From Bacillus sp. FSL K6-3431 (GTDB lineage: Bacteria > Bacillota > Bacilli > Bacillales > Bacillaceae_C), in assembly GCF_038002605.1 (NCBI RefSeq), contig NZ_JBBOCT010000001.1:1426001-1490000 (forward strand): a stretch of DNA of 64,000 nt, written 5' to 3'. Below the pieces are notes generated by a model, which had not been told where the DNA came from, ran no database searches, and saw only the letters and a list, made by a program, of their open reading frames with translations. Below are positions 18,525-25,684 of this stretch, one piece after another (the first letter of the stretch is position 1; each line of letters begins with the position of its first letter). A program made the translations under genes and the position numbers.

Positions 18525-18928
18525 TAAAGAGACTTCGCAATATCCACGAGTAAATCCATTAATATAGGAAGCATCTGTATTAACACGTAGCCAAGTCCCG
18601 CTTTTTGAATCATCGCAAATCCACGGTCAGCATTCCCTACCATTACGAATAATCCGCCGCCTAGCATCATTACGAGTCCAATCGGATAAGATAGCGCCTT
18701 TACTAAGTCGACCAACGGATTAAACGCGTTAACCACCTTCGACGCCACCGCGCCATCTATCGCATTAGCAAACGCAAAAGATACGTCGCCAAACGTTAAG
18801 CAAAGGACCGTTGCGCCTACGGTAACGCCCGCTCTCAGCAACGGTTTATAATCTTTACGCTCACGGTGTTTGCCCGCCATGAACTCGCTAATTGTGCCGA
18901 CTGTTTTAACTTTGTTCCGCATGAACAT
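18524..18928 (-). CDS. small membrane protein resembling VirB2/TrbC pilins
   Basis: 134 residues, ATG behind GGGAGGTTATCGAA. A basic N-terminus precedes a hydrophobic segment (about 30-55, signal-like, ending in Ala-rich FAFANA), then two further membrane helices (about 72-98 and 105-130) joined by a short polar turn GNADRGFAMIQKAG. This three-part layout is that of VirB2/TrbC-type pilin subunits. I do not recognise a sequence family with certainty. It is the last gene of a cassette with a replication-relaxation protein and an FtsK-like ATPase, genes more typical of conjugative or plasmid-like elements than of phage morphogenesis. Confidence 0.6.
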   Translation of the reverse strand: MFMRNKVKTVGTISEFMAGKHRERKDYKPLLRAGVTVGATVLCLTFGDVSFAFANAIDGAVASKVVNAFNPLVDLVKALSYPIGLVMMLGGGLFVMVGNADRGFAMIQKAGLGYVLIQMLPILMDLLVDIAKSL

Positions 18929-18943
18929 TTCGATAACCTCCCG

Positions 18944-19537
18944 TTATTTAAAGTCGCTAACCGTATAGATACGCGCCGTCAAACCTTCGCATAACAACGT
19001 CAATTCTTTCCGTCTATATTCCGTCGTAGTAAGCCACGTAAATTGCGGCTGCTTTTTAAATACGCCTAGCTCGCATAGCCGTTTATACTTCGTTATCTTC
19101 TCGCGATTCACCGCCATCTTCTGCGTATGATCTATTTCAATAATATTGTAGCGTCCTCCCACCGTAAATAATGCGTCGGCGACAATCGATAGCTCGCCTT
19201 TTACCGTTAGTTTTACTTCACTTCGCCAACTAGCCGGACAATCCGCCGCTAAATAAAGCTCGTTACGCATAAGATGATGCTCGACTTGATACGTCTTTTT
19301 TAACGCCTTGACTGCGCCAACTCTTCGCCTGCCTTCCGCGTTGAGGTAATAGACGTGCTCCTGCGTCCTTAGCACGTGCATATACGGCTTTAAATCGTTT
19401 AGTATACGGTTAGTATTCCGAACGCCTCCGAGCCTGTGTAGGCGCTGTATTTGCGTCCTGCTAAGAAATCCCAACTTCTTCAACGATAAGAGTATTTCTT
19501 CGTGGCGCTGCTGTTTCTCTACGGTCGCTAAACGCAT
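18944..19537 (-). CDS. replication-relaxation family protein
   Basis: 197 residues, ATG behind AGGGGACGGTAATA, overlapping the end of the ATPase gene by 77 bases in another frame. The N-terminal part (about 5-90) is a winged helix (LGFLSRTQIQRLHRLGG), followed by an alpha/beta half with EIDHTQKM near residue 118, resembling the core of restriction-like folds. This matches the replication-relaxation family found with rolling-circle plasmids and some Bacillus phages, thought to act in DNA replication or relaxation. The overlap implies translational coupling to the ATPase. Confidence 0.75.
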   Translation of the reverse strand: MRLATVEKQQRHEEILLSLKKLGFLSRTQIQRLHRLGGVRNTNRILNDLKPYMHVLRTQEHVYYLNAEGRRRVGAVKALKKTYQVEHHLMRNELYLAADCPASWRSEVKLTVKGELSIVADALFTVGGRYNIIEIDHTQKMAVNREKITKYKRLCELGVFKKQPQFTWLTTTEYRRKELTLLCEGLTARIYTVSDFK

Positions 19538-20738
19538 TATTACCGTCCCCTTTTCCGCGTATATTTACTTTCAAATTAAGCGTTTCTTCTATAAACTTAT
19601 TTTCGATCATTGGCGTCTGTACCGTTGTCTTACGGTCGGTAACGTAGATCGCGCGTCCTTTGATTAACGGTAAGTCCTCCGCTCCCTTTTCGTCAATGAC
19701 CGCCATGCTTGCGGCAACCGTATTCAGTCGAAAGGTTAATCGCGCACTACAATTCTGACGGACTTGCGGACTTAGCGTTTCATTCGTTGGGTATTGCGTT
19801 GCGTAAACCAGTCGGAAGCCTGCGCCCCTGCCACGTCTTGCAATATCGCGTATGACCGCCTGACACGCTTTGTCGCCGCTTATGTCCGCAGCTTCGTCAA
19901 TAATAACGAAATGACGCTCTTTAAAGCCGGCTTCCTTTACGTCTTCAAAGCCGTTTTGCAATAGATATTCGATAGTTGCGTTCATCTTCGTCTGAGCTTC
20001 CGTTAGTATTTCGAGTGCCTCTTCGGGATTCTTCGCCAATCCGTCGACCTGTTCCAGACCGCGAAAACGATTGAACGCAAGGCCGCCTTTTAAGTCGACG
20101 AGATAAAGCCGCGTATGCTTCGTTTTGCGAGCGACTAGCGTAGTTATAATGTTTTTGAGAAACACGGACTTGCCGTAATCCGTCATGCCTGCGACGATCA
20201 AATGGCAGTGCTTATCGAAATCATGCCGTATTAACTTAGTGCGCGTAGTACCGACGGGAATTTCCCAACCGTTTAACTTATCGAAGAGAGCCGCCGTGTA
20301 ATCGTATCGTGCCGTCATTTGCTCGGCGTAAACTTTGACGCATAATACACCGTCATAGGACAGTTCGACTTCCTTCCGTGCGCCTTTCTTACGTTTAAGC
20401 AGGCGTTTTATATCGTTGATTAACGTCGGACCAAAGCGTAATTCCCGCAAGATACCGAAGTCGATCGCTTGCTTGGCGTTTAAACCGTCCTGTATAGCGT
20501 CCTTAGCTCGCTCGAAGTCCTTAAACGATAAGCCTAACGGAATGCGATAAGCGTACTCGACGCCCCACGTGCGCTTGCTACGTCGTAATAACTGCATTGA
20601 ATCGTCTTTAACGGATAGTCCGCTGTTGGCGCATATACGAGCGATCTTTTTACCGTCGTCCGTCAGACCGTTTTGAGCGAAGTAAGTGTATCCGATAAAG
20701 CTACCGACGAGTGCAGACGAAACTACTTCGAACAACAT
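19461..20738 (-). CDS. FtsK/SpoIIIE-type DNA translocase
   Basis: 425 residues, ATG behind AAGGAGGTGGCGCC. An N-terminal membrane segment (about 5-22) is followed by a linker and an FtsK-type RecA ATPase: Walker A GMTDYGKS (184-191), DLKGG (about 214), Walker B FVIIDEA (about 277-283) and an Arg-rich sensor region GRGAGFRLVYATQYPT. It lacks the large FtsK membrane domain and the gamma DNA-reading domain, so it looks like TcpA-type coupling ATPases. It starts a three-gene cassette transcribed toward the integrase. Its role in the phage is unknown; DNA movement or plasmid-like maintenance is inferred. Confidence 0.85.
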   Translation of the reverse strand: MLFEVVSSALVGSFIGYTYFAQNGLTDDGKKIARICANSGLSVKDDSMQLLRRSKRTWGVEYAYRIPLGLSFKDFERAKDAIQDGLNAKQAIDFGILRELRFGPTLINDIKRLLKRKKGARKEVELSYDGVLCVKVYAEQMTARYDYTAALFDKLNGWEIPVGTTRTKLIRHDFDKHCHLIVAGMTDYGKSVFLKNIITTLVARKTKHTRLYLVDLKGGLAFNRFRGLEQVDGLAKNPEEALEILTEAQTKMNATIEYLLQNGFEDVKEAGFKERHFVIIDEAADISGDKACQAVIRDIARRGRGAGFRLVYATQYPTNETLSPQVRQNCSARLTFRLNTVAASMAVIDEKGAEDLPLIKGRAIYVTDRKTTVQTPMIENKFIEETLNLKVNIRGKGDGNNAFSDRRETAAPRRNTLIVEEVGIS

Positions 20739-20775
20739 GGCGCCACCTCCTTATACATAGTATAGTCCCGCGCAA

Positions 20776-20844
20776 CTGGAATACTGCCGACTGCTTGTAA
20801 ACGTTGCTACGTAGCGATTCCGACTATTCCAGCCGCAATTCCAG
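20776..20844. promoter_or_regulatory. operator-like ATTCCAG repeats in divergent region
   Basis: ATTCCAG occurs at 20826-20832 and 20838-20844 and inverted at 20776-20782. GTATGTAAC and GTATGTTAC follow near 20872 and 20893. The region separates the ATPase gene and the oppositely oriented small regulator, so these may be its binding sites. Confidence 0.4.
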
Positions 20845-20969
20845 CGTGGTATTTTAATTGGCATAGTTAATGGTATGTAACGCTGCTTGTCCAGTATGTT
20901 ACTTTTTTGCACGTATAAAAAACTTGGCGCGTGTCGATACTTGTACTAAAAACGCAGGAGTTGACCGCT

Positions 20970-21200
20970 ATGTTTTCGTTTTTTGGGTTAGGTAAGGACC
21001 GTACGAAGTTTGGGCGATGGATGGATCGGAAGGATTTAACGCAGATAGAGCTAGAAGAATTATCGGGGTTGAGTCGCAGGACTATATCACGTTTATGTAA
21101 TGACGCTGACTATTCGCCGAAGTATTCGACTGTCTCACGTATAAAGAAGGCGTTAACGAAGATCGGCGAGAGTGTGCCGGATGATTATTTCGGCATGTAA
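20970..21200 (+). CDS. small Xre/Cro-type helix-turn-helix regulator
   Basis: 76 residues from the ATG at 20970, behind GCAGGAGTTGACCGCT; an upstream in-frame GTG at 20931 has no site. The helix-turn-helix spans about 20-55 (LTQIELEELSGLSRRTISRLCND), and nothing else is present. It is one of few plus-strand genes and diverges from the FtsK cassette, so it probably controls that cassette or prophage state. It is too small to be a full CI repressor. Confidence 0.8.
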   Translation: MFSFFGLGKDRTKFGRWMDRKDLTQIELEELSGLSRRTISRLCNDADYSPKYSTVSRIKKALTKIGESVPDDYFGM

Positions 21201-21204
21201 ACGC

Positions 21205-21240
21205 AAAAAATCCCCGACAGCTACGTGAGCCATCGGGGTT
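21205..21240 (-). terminator. terminator of the late/lysis operon
   Basis: On the minus strand CCCCGATGGC and GCTGTCGGGG form a long GC-rich stem followed by six T, ten bases past the endolysin stop codon. Confidence 0.85.
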
Positions 21241-21250
21241 AATTCGTACA

Positions 21251-22105
21251 TTATTTAATAATAGCGCCGGTACCTTTGCCAACGTAAATGTTCCGCTTGC
21301 CTCGCGAAGTATTAATCGTAACCACATCCGCGTAAGGCTTGCCGATTATTTCGTAAGTTAAGCCGCCGAATGCGCTAGGCGTCAGCGACCAGTCGGAGTT
21401 CTTCGTGACTGGCTGAACGGACAACTTGTACGTACGCCACGTCTTTGCAGATGCCGGTAAATGAACCATTCCTTTAGGTTGTACGGACGTTGCGCCGCCT
21501 TTTACCTTCGCCAATAACGTGATATTCTGCGATGCCGTTCCGCTGTAGTTTTTAATGCCGTGCTGTGCTGCTAGTTTAGCGCGATTAGTGAACGTTGAGG
21601 AAATACCCTTTGCGTTAAGATAATCGACAATGCTTCCTCCGCCAGTTACCGGCTTGCTCACTGATGGCGGACTGTACGCCTTTAAATACACAGTCGGGTC
21701 GAGACAGTTACCCGCGCGATTGGCTTCCCATCCGTAGCTCGGCGCACATGTCTTACGTACTTCGAAGTGTAAATGCGAGCCAGTCGATTGTCCCGTCGTA
21801 CCTTGGTAACCTACGACTTGCCCTTTCGAAATACGCGCTCCTGACTTAACGGCAACACTGTCGAGGTGAGCGTATACTTGCGCCCGCCCGTTTTTGTCTT
21901 TGACGACGACTACGTTACCATAACCGCCTAATCCCGTGCCTGCATTGCCGAAGCCTGCGTAAAGTACAGAACCTTCGGTAAATGCATTGATTGGCGCCTT
22001 GTGCGTCTTTACTACGTCAATTCCCGTGTGAAACTCTTGCGCGCCTCCGAACGGGCTTTTGCGCCAACCAAACGGCGATGTAACTCGATATCCTGTAAAC
22101 GGCAA
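21251..22105 (-). CDS. M23 peptidase endolysin
   Basis: 284 residues. The N-terminal half (about 1-145) is a lysostaphin-like M23 zinc endopeptidase: HTGID supplies His26 and Asp30, YAHLD carries His80, and SHLHFEV carries His111 and His113. The C-terminal part (about 165-284) is an unrecognised wall-binding-like region with an SPOR- or SH3-like composition. It has no signal peptide, so the holin would release it to cut peptidoglycan cross-links. It follows holin and XhlA genes in the lysis module; gaps are 1-13 bases. Confidence 0.9.
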   Translation of the reverse strand: MPFTGYRVTSPFGWRKSPFGGAQEFHTGIDVVKTHKAPINAFTEGSVLYAGFGNAGTGLGGYGNVVVVKDKNGRAQVYAHLDSVAVKSGARISKGQVVGYQGTTGQSTGSHLHFEVRKTCAPSYGWEANRAGNCLDPTVYLKAYSPPSVSKPVTGGGSIVDYLNAKGISSTFTNRAKLAAQHGIKNYSGTASQNITLLAKVKGGATSVQPKGMVHLPASAKTWRTYKLSVQPVTKNSDWSLTPSAFGGLTYEIIGKPYADVVTINTSRGKRNIYVGKGTGAIIK

Positions 22106-22106
22106 A

Positions 22107-22346
22107 TTATTCGTCTCCCTTCGTTTTCAAATCGCGTAAATATTCGTCAGCTTTCTGCGCTTCTTTCGTTACGCTGTTATTCTTCCACCACGTCCATAAT
22201 GCCGCTCCAAACGTAAACACTCCGGTCATAACCGACTCAACTTCCGCGTCACCCCAAGGTAATGGCGAATATCCTGCGAGTACAAGCGTTTGATTAAGGA
22301 GTGCGACTGCTAGTACGATTGTTCGAATTAATACTGCTGTGTTCAT
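22107..22346 (-). CDS. SPP1-family holin
   Basis: 79 residues with a first membrane segment (about 5-25), a WGDAEVES turn and a second segment (about 38-55, FTFGAALWTWWKNNSVT), then a charged tail ending in KTKGDE. This is the pattern of the SPP1 holin family. It would permeabilise the membrane at lysis. It stops one base before the endolysin start. Confidence 0.88.
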   Translation of the reverse strand: MNTAVLIRTIVLAVALLNQTLVLAGYSPLPWGDAEVESVMTGVFTFGAALWTWWKNNSVTKEAQKADEYLRDLKTKGDE

Positions 22347-22359
22347 CCGTAAATCCCCC

Positions 22360-22671
22360 TTAGTAGAATATTTTCGTAATTACAAACGCAATGATGCCGC
22401 CGACTACCGCTGTGATGCCTGCGGTAATGATAGCTCCGGTAATCTTGCGTCGAATCCAGTTGGTATCGTCCTTAATTTCGGTTAGCGACTCTTTTAACGT
22501 CTTAATCTCCTGATCCTGCATTTTGTCGCTGAATTGTAGATCGCGTATTGCGTCACGTTGCGTTAGTTGTTCGCTTCTTATCTGCGTCTGGTTGTTCTTT
22601 AATTCGCTGATGTCCTGTTGAATACGGTTTTGCCAAACGTCCATGTCCGCAAATTCCTCCTTTGGTCCCAT
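22360..22671 (-). CDS. xhlA: XhlA-like hemolysin / holin-associated protein
   Basis: 103 residues. A long polar coiled coil (about 10-75, QQDISELKNNQTQIRSEQL) leads to one C-terminal membrane helix (about 77-100). This is the XhlA layout seen in PBSX and other Bacillus phages, where it works with the holin in lysis. It heads the lysis module. Confidence 0.85.
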   Translation of the reverse strand: MGPKEEFADMDVWQNRIQQDISELKNNQTQIRSEQLTQRDAIRDLQFSDKMQDQEIKTLKESLTEIKDDTNWIRRKITGAIITAGITAVVGGIIAFVITKIFY

Positions 22672-22735
22672 AGTTACCTCCTCGTATTATTGCTAGAATT
22701 GAAATAACCGCCGGCGCTCCTCGCGCTGACGGCTA

Positions 22736-22762
22736 GGGACTGTTCGCGCAGTCCCGTTTTTT
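22736..22762 (+). terminator. terminator facing the plus strand
   Basis: GGGACTG and CAGTCCC with a 6-nt loop are followed by GTTTTTT on the plus strand. All nearby genes are on the minus strand, so it would stop antisense transcription. Confidence 0.6.
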
Positions 22763-22772
22763 ATTTAGTTCA

Positions 22773-23507
22773 TTAGACTAAATTCAGCAAGAAGTTTTCT
22801 ATCTCTCGCGCTCGTATTACATGCCCCGCTCCGTTCGGATGCAACCCGTCACCTTGATAAAAGTAATTTGTATTAATAAAGTTAATATCTGGTTGTAAAT
22901 CACAAGTCGAGAAACTATCTAGCACAGGGATAGCATACTTAATGGCTACCTCTTTTATAGCACTGACATAAGGTTTTAGTCCTTCGTTGTTTGCGCGATA
23001 CTTGATGGGGGTAATGATTACTTTTGGCTTATTTGGAAATTTAGTTATCATGTTTTTACAAAGTATGTCTAACGCCCCATAAAAAGTAGTATTATCTGTG
23101 CTGTCCATTGTGCCTAAAGGTAGCCCGTTTCTTAAATCGTTAACACCTCCAGCAACAATTACAACATCACAATCATCATCTAATTTTAAAATCCTCTCGC
23201 ACATGTGATCCGACGTATGCCCTGATACGGTGGATTTTGTTATCATCGATCCTGATACTGCAAGATTGTTAAGTGACATATTATTTCGATCTGCAATCTG
23301 TTTCGGATACTCCATTCCATTACCTTTATATCCAACAACTGAAATACTATCGCCAATAATACCTAGTTTCAAACCATACAATTTATTTAATTCTAAAAGT
23401 TTCGTTTCAAGTGTTTTGGTTTCATCTACATATACCGCTTTAGAAACTGTTACAGGAAAAATGTAATTCCCTAAGCTATCTTTTATTTTTTTTAAATTGC
23501 CTAACAT
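22773..23507 (-). CDS. SGNH/GDSL hydrolase, tail-associated
   Basis: 244 residues. Residues 1-45 are a short attachment-like segment. The SGNH hydrolase follows: block I IIGDSIS (Ser54), block III GGVNDLR (Asn123) and block V DGLHPNG (Asp220, His223). Such esterases on phage tails deacetylate or de-esterify cell-surface polymers. It is adjacent to the baseplate protein gene (abutting ends) and precedes lysis genes, which fits a tail-tip enzyme. Confidence 0.85.
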   Translation of the reverse strand: MLGNLKKIKDSLGNYIFPVTVSKAVYVDETKTLETKLLELNKLYGLKLGIIGDSISVVGYKGNGMEYPKQIADRNNMSLNNLAVSGSMITKSTVSGHTSDHMCERILKLDDDCDVVIVAGGVNDLRNGLPLGTMDSTDNTTFYGALDILCKNMITKFPNKPKVIITPIKYRANNEGLKPYVSAIKEVAIKYAIPVLDSFSTCDLQPDINFINTNYFYQGDGLHPNGAGHVIRAREIENFLLNLV

Positions 23508-25115
23508 TTACCGCACCCCCAAACCGTCATAAATTTGTGTAACTTGTTGTTGACGCATGGCTGTTTTATACATTTTTAAAAGTTTTAACTCTGTTGGAGC
23601 AGTGCGTTGAATATAACTAAACAACTTTACTGATGGCGCTATTGGTGTCCAACTCTTAAAATCAGATGTAGCGTTAACCGTGGATACTAATACGCCATTT
23701 ACATAGACTTTTATACATGATCTGGCGTTTATAACTTCGGAAGTCATAACGACATGAGTTAATTCTCCCAATGCAAAAGGAATGTTATCCGCTCTTACGT
23801 ATGTTGCAAAATCTGCAGTATTAATATATCCGAAATTTAATTGCATTTTATTACCTGGAAGTGTCGTTACCCTAGTAGTAGAAGACGCGCTTCCCGCATC
23901 GAGAAGTATAATATTCCCTGTACCGGTTTCACTTTTCGCCCTAAATAAAAGTTCTATGGTTGCTCCTTGGTTAAATACGGTCAAGTCTGAGGTTGCCGGA
24001 ATTGAGACAGTGTCATTGATTGAGTCAAATAATAAATATCCGTTATTCCACCCACTATTTATATCATGGCTAAAGTTTATGAGTGATGCTTTATAACCAC
24101 CTACACTTGAATTCCATGCACTAGAGCCTAATGTTCCATCAATAGCATCAAATGCCATAAAGGGATCTAACGATGTAATAGCTTGCTTGGTATAAGTTAC
24201 CGTCTGAACAACACTCGCGTTCCCCGCGATATCTACTGCGTATACTTTTATAGTAGTTGTTTCAGTTAATGTAATAGCAAATGTGTATTTAGCCCTTGTT
24301 GCCGATGTTTTAGGATCAGTGCTGTCTTTTGTATACCATATATCAGCAGTTTCATCCGTCGTCATTGTAACGATTTGTGTATCCGTAAATGTCCTTGCTG
24401 ACGTAATCTCTATCATCGGAGGAGTCGTATCCGCCGGAGGTGTATCCTCATTATCAATATTAACCGACTCACCACCCACCCAATCTTCGAAAAGAATCAC
24501 ATTAGATGGAGCACCTCCACCTTCCGTTACCATGTCATTCAACTTATCTATAAGCGTCGGAAACGCGCCTTTTGCATTGTCTATTTCGGACTTACTTTCG
24601 TCTAACTGCGCCTGTAATCCCGTCTGCTCGTCCGTAAGTTTATCGATTAACGGTTTCTTTTCCTCAATATAAGTGGAAGCTTCCTGTGCCTGTTTTATCA
24701 CCAAGGGTCCGCTACCAAGCACGACTTCGATTATCGACTGCTCCCGATCGGAAGGAACGAAACCATCTCCGGAAGGGTCTTTAATGACGATGAACGCAAA
24801 TTTAATCGTTGAAACGCGCTCGTCCGCCGTATATAACTGAATTACCGCGTCTACTTTGCCGAGAACCGCGATCTCCGAAGTACCAAGATCGAATGTAATT
24901 TCGTTTAAACCCGTCTGCGTCCCCGCCGTGACTATCGTTTCTTTATCGGTACGCGTGCATACAAGAGTGTTCGTCGATACTTCGTCTAATTTAAAAGGTA
25001 TGCCTTCGTCAAGGACCGAGACAATTAAACGGACCGAATCGTTTTGTGTTACGGTATAGACCGGCACGCGTCTAAGTCCTTTTAAATCCACCTCAACCGC
25101 TAATATATTCCGCAT
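23508..25115 (-). CDS. baseplate upper protein (BppU N-terminus) with LamG-like lectin domain
   Basis: 535 residues, ATG behind GAGGTGAAAA. Residues about 1-140 match the BppU N-terminal domain (VEVDLKGLRRVPVYTVTQND, ending IKDPSGDG). A coiled coil (about 150-200) follows, then a beta-sandwich of the chitobiase C-terminal type (about 230-312, ADIWYTKDSTDPKT) and a concanavalin/LamG-like domain (about 325-535). It probably anchors to the baseplate and carries a carbohydrate-binding receptor module. The LamG part differs from typical neighbours and may be exchangeable. Confidence 0.82.
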   Translation of the reverse strand: MRNILAVEVDLKGLRRVPVYTVTQNDSVRLIVSVLDEGIPFKLDEVSTNTLVCTRTDKETIVTAGTQTGLNEITFDLGTSEIAVLGKVDAVIQLYTADERVSTIKFAFIVIKDPSGDGFVPSDREQSIIEVVLGSGPLVIKQAQEASTYIEEKKPLIDKLTDEQTGLQAQLDESKSEIDNAKGAFPTLIDKLNDMVTEGGGAPSNVILFEDWVGGESVNIDNEDTPPADTTPPMIEITSARTFTDTQIVTMTTDETADIWYTKDSTDPKTSATRAKYTFAITLTETTTIKVYAVDIAGNASVVQTVTYTKQAITSLDPFMAFDAIDGTLGSSAWNSSVGGYKASLINFSHDINSGWNNGYLLFDSINDTVSIPATSDLTVFNQGATIELLFRAKSETGTGNIILLDAGSASSTTRVTTLPGNKMQLNFGYINTADFATYVRADNIPFALGELTHVVMTSEVINARSCIKVYVNGVLVSTVNATSDFKSWTPIAPSVKLFSYIQRTAPTELKLLKMYKTAMRQQQVTQIYDGLGVR

Positions 25116-25162
25116 TTTTCACCTCATAAAAATATTCAATGGACGCAAAAAAGACGCCGTAA

Positions 25163-25453
25163 TTAATAGGCGTCAAGTATATGCATCGCTTGTATTTGAT
25201 ATTTCGTAGCTTCTCCGGTAGTTAATCCGTTGTACATTCCGCTTAAAACTTCGTAAAGTTCGTCGTCTGAAAAGCTGCCGTAAGTCTCCGTGTAATCCTC
25301 GTACATTTCGTTAACCTTCGTCGTTTGGTCGCCGTCTTTAAACATCTGTACGTATAAAGCTTGCGATTCCTTTACGAAATCCTCTTCTTTATTTACGCCA
25401 CAACCACCGATTAATACCGCTAACAACGCTAATATTACGAATATTCTTCTCAT
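25163..25453 (-). CDS. small phage lipoprotein
   Basis: 96 residues. A signal peptide ends in lipobox LIGGC (Cys18), leaving an acidic mature domain of about 78 residues (FVKESQALYVQMFKDGD and a helix-rich tail). No family is recognised. Its place in the tail operon between baseplate genes recalls phage lipoproteins that block superinfection by acting on the tape-measure protein, such as that of streptococcal phage TP-J34. That role is inference only. Confidence 0.75.
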   Translation of the reverse strand: MRRIFVILALLAVLIGGCGVNKEEDFVKESQALYVQMFKDGDQTTKVNEMYEDYTETYGSFSDDELYEVLSGMYNGLTTGEATKYQIQAMHILDAY

Positions 25454-25510
25454 TGACGACGCCTCCCGATTGTTTTGTTATCTCTATAATACACAATCGT
25501 TATTGTTTCG

Positions 25511-25684
25511 TCAAGCTTTCGTTACAATTCGTTTAATATCGAAACGTCCGAATATGAAATCGCCTATAACTACGGTGTTTACTTCGCTGTCATTTAGCTT
25601 TTCGTTAACTTCCATTGCGTCATACTCCGCCACCTCTACGTTAAATAATTCGCCATCGTGCGTTAATACTTCGAGATTTATCAA
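25511..25684 (-). CDS. 57-residue protein coupled to the tail protein gene
   Basis: TTG start overlapping the tail-protein stop codon (TTGA), nine bases after a GGGGAGGTG site. The product is acidic and probably a small beta-rich domain (LEVLTHDGELFNVEVAEYDAM) with a basic end. No family is recognised. The overlap indicates translational coupling to the tail protein. Confidence 0.7.
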   Translation of the reverse strand: MINLEVLTHDGELFNVEVAEYDAMEVNEKLNDSEVNTVVIGDFIFGRFDIKRIVTKA

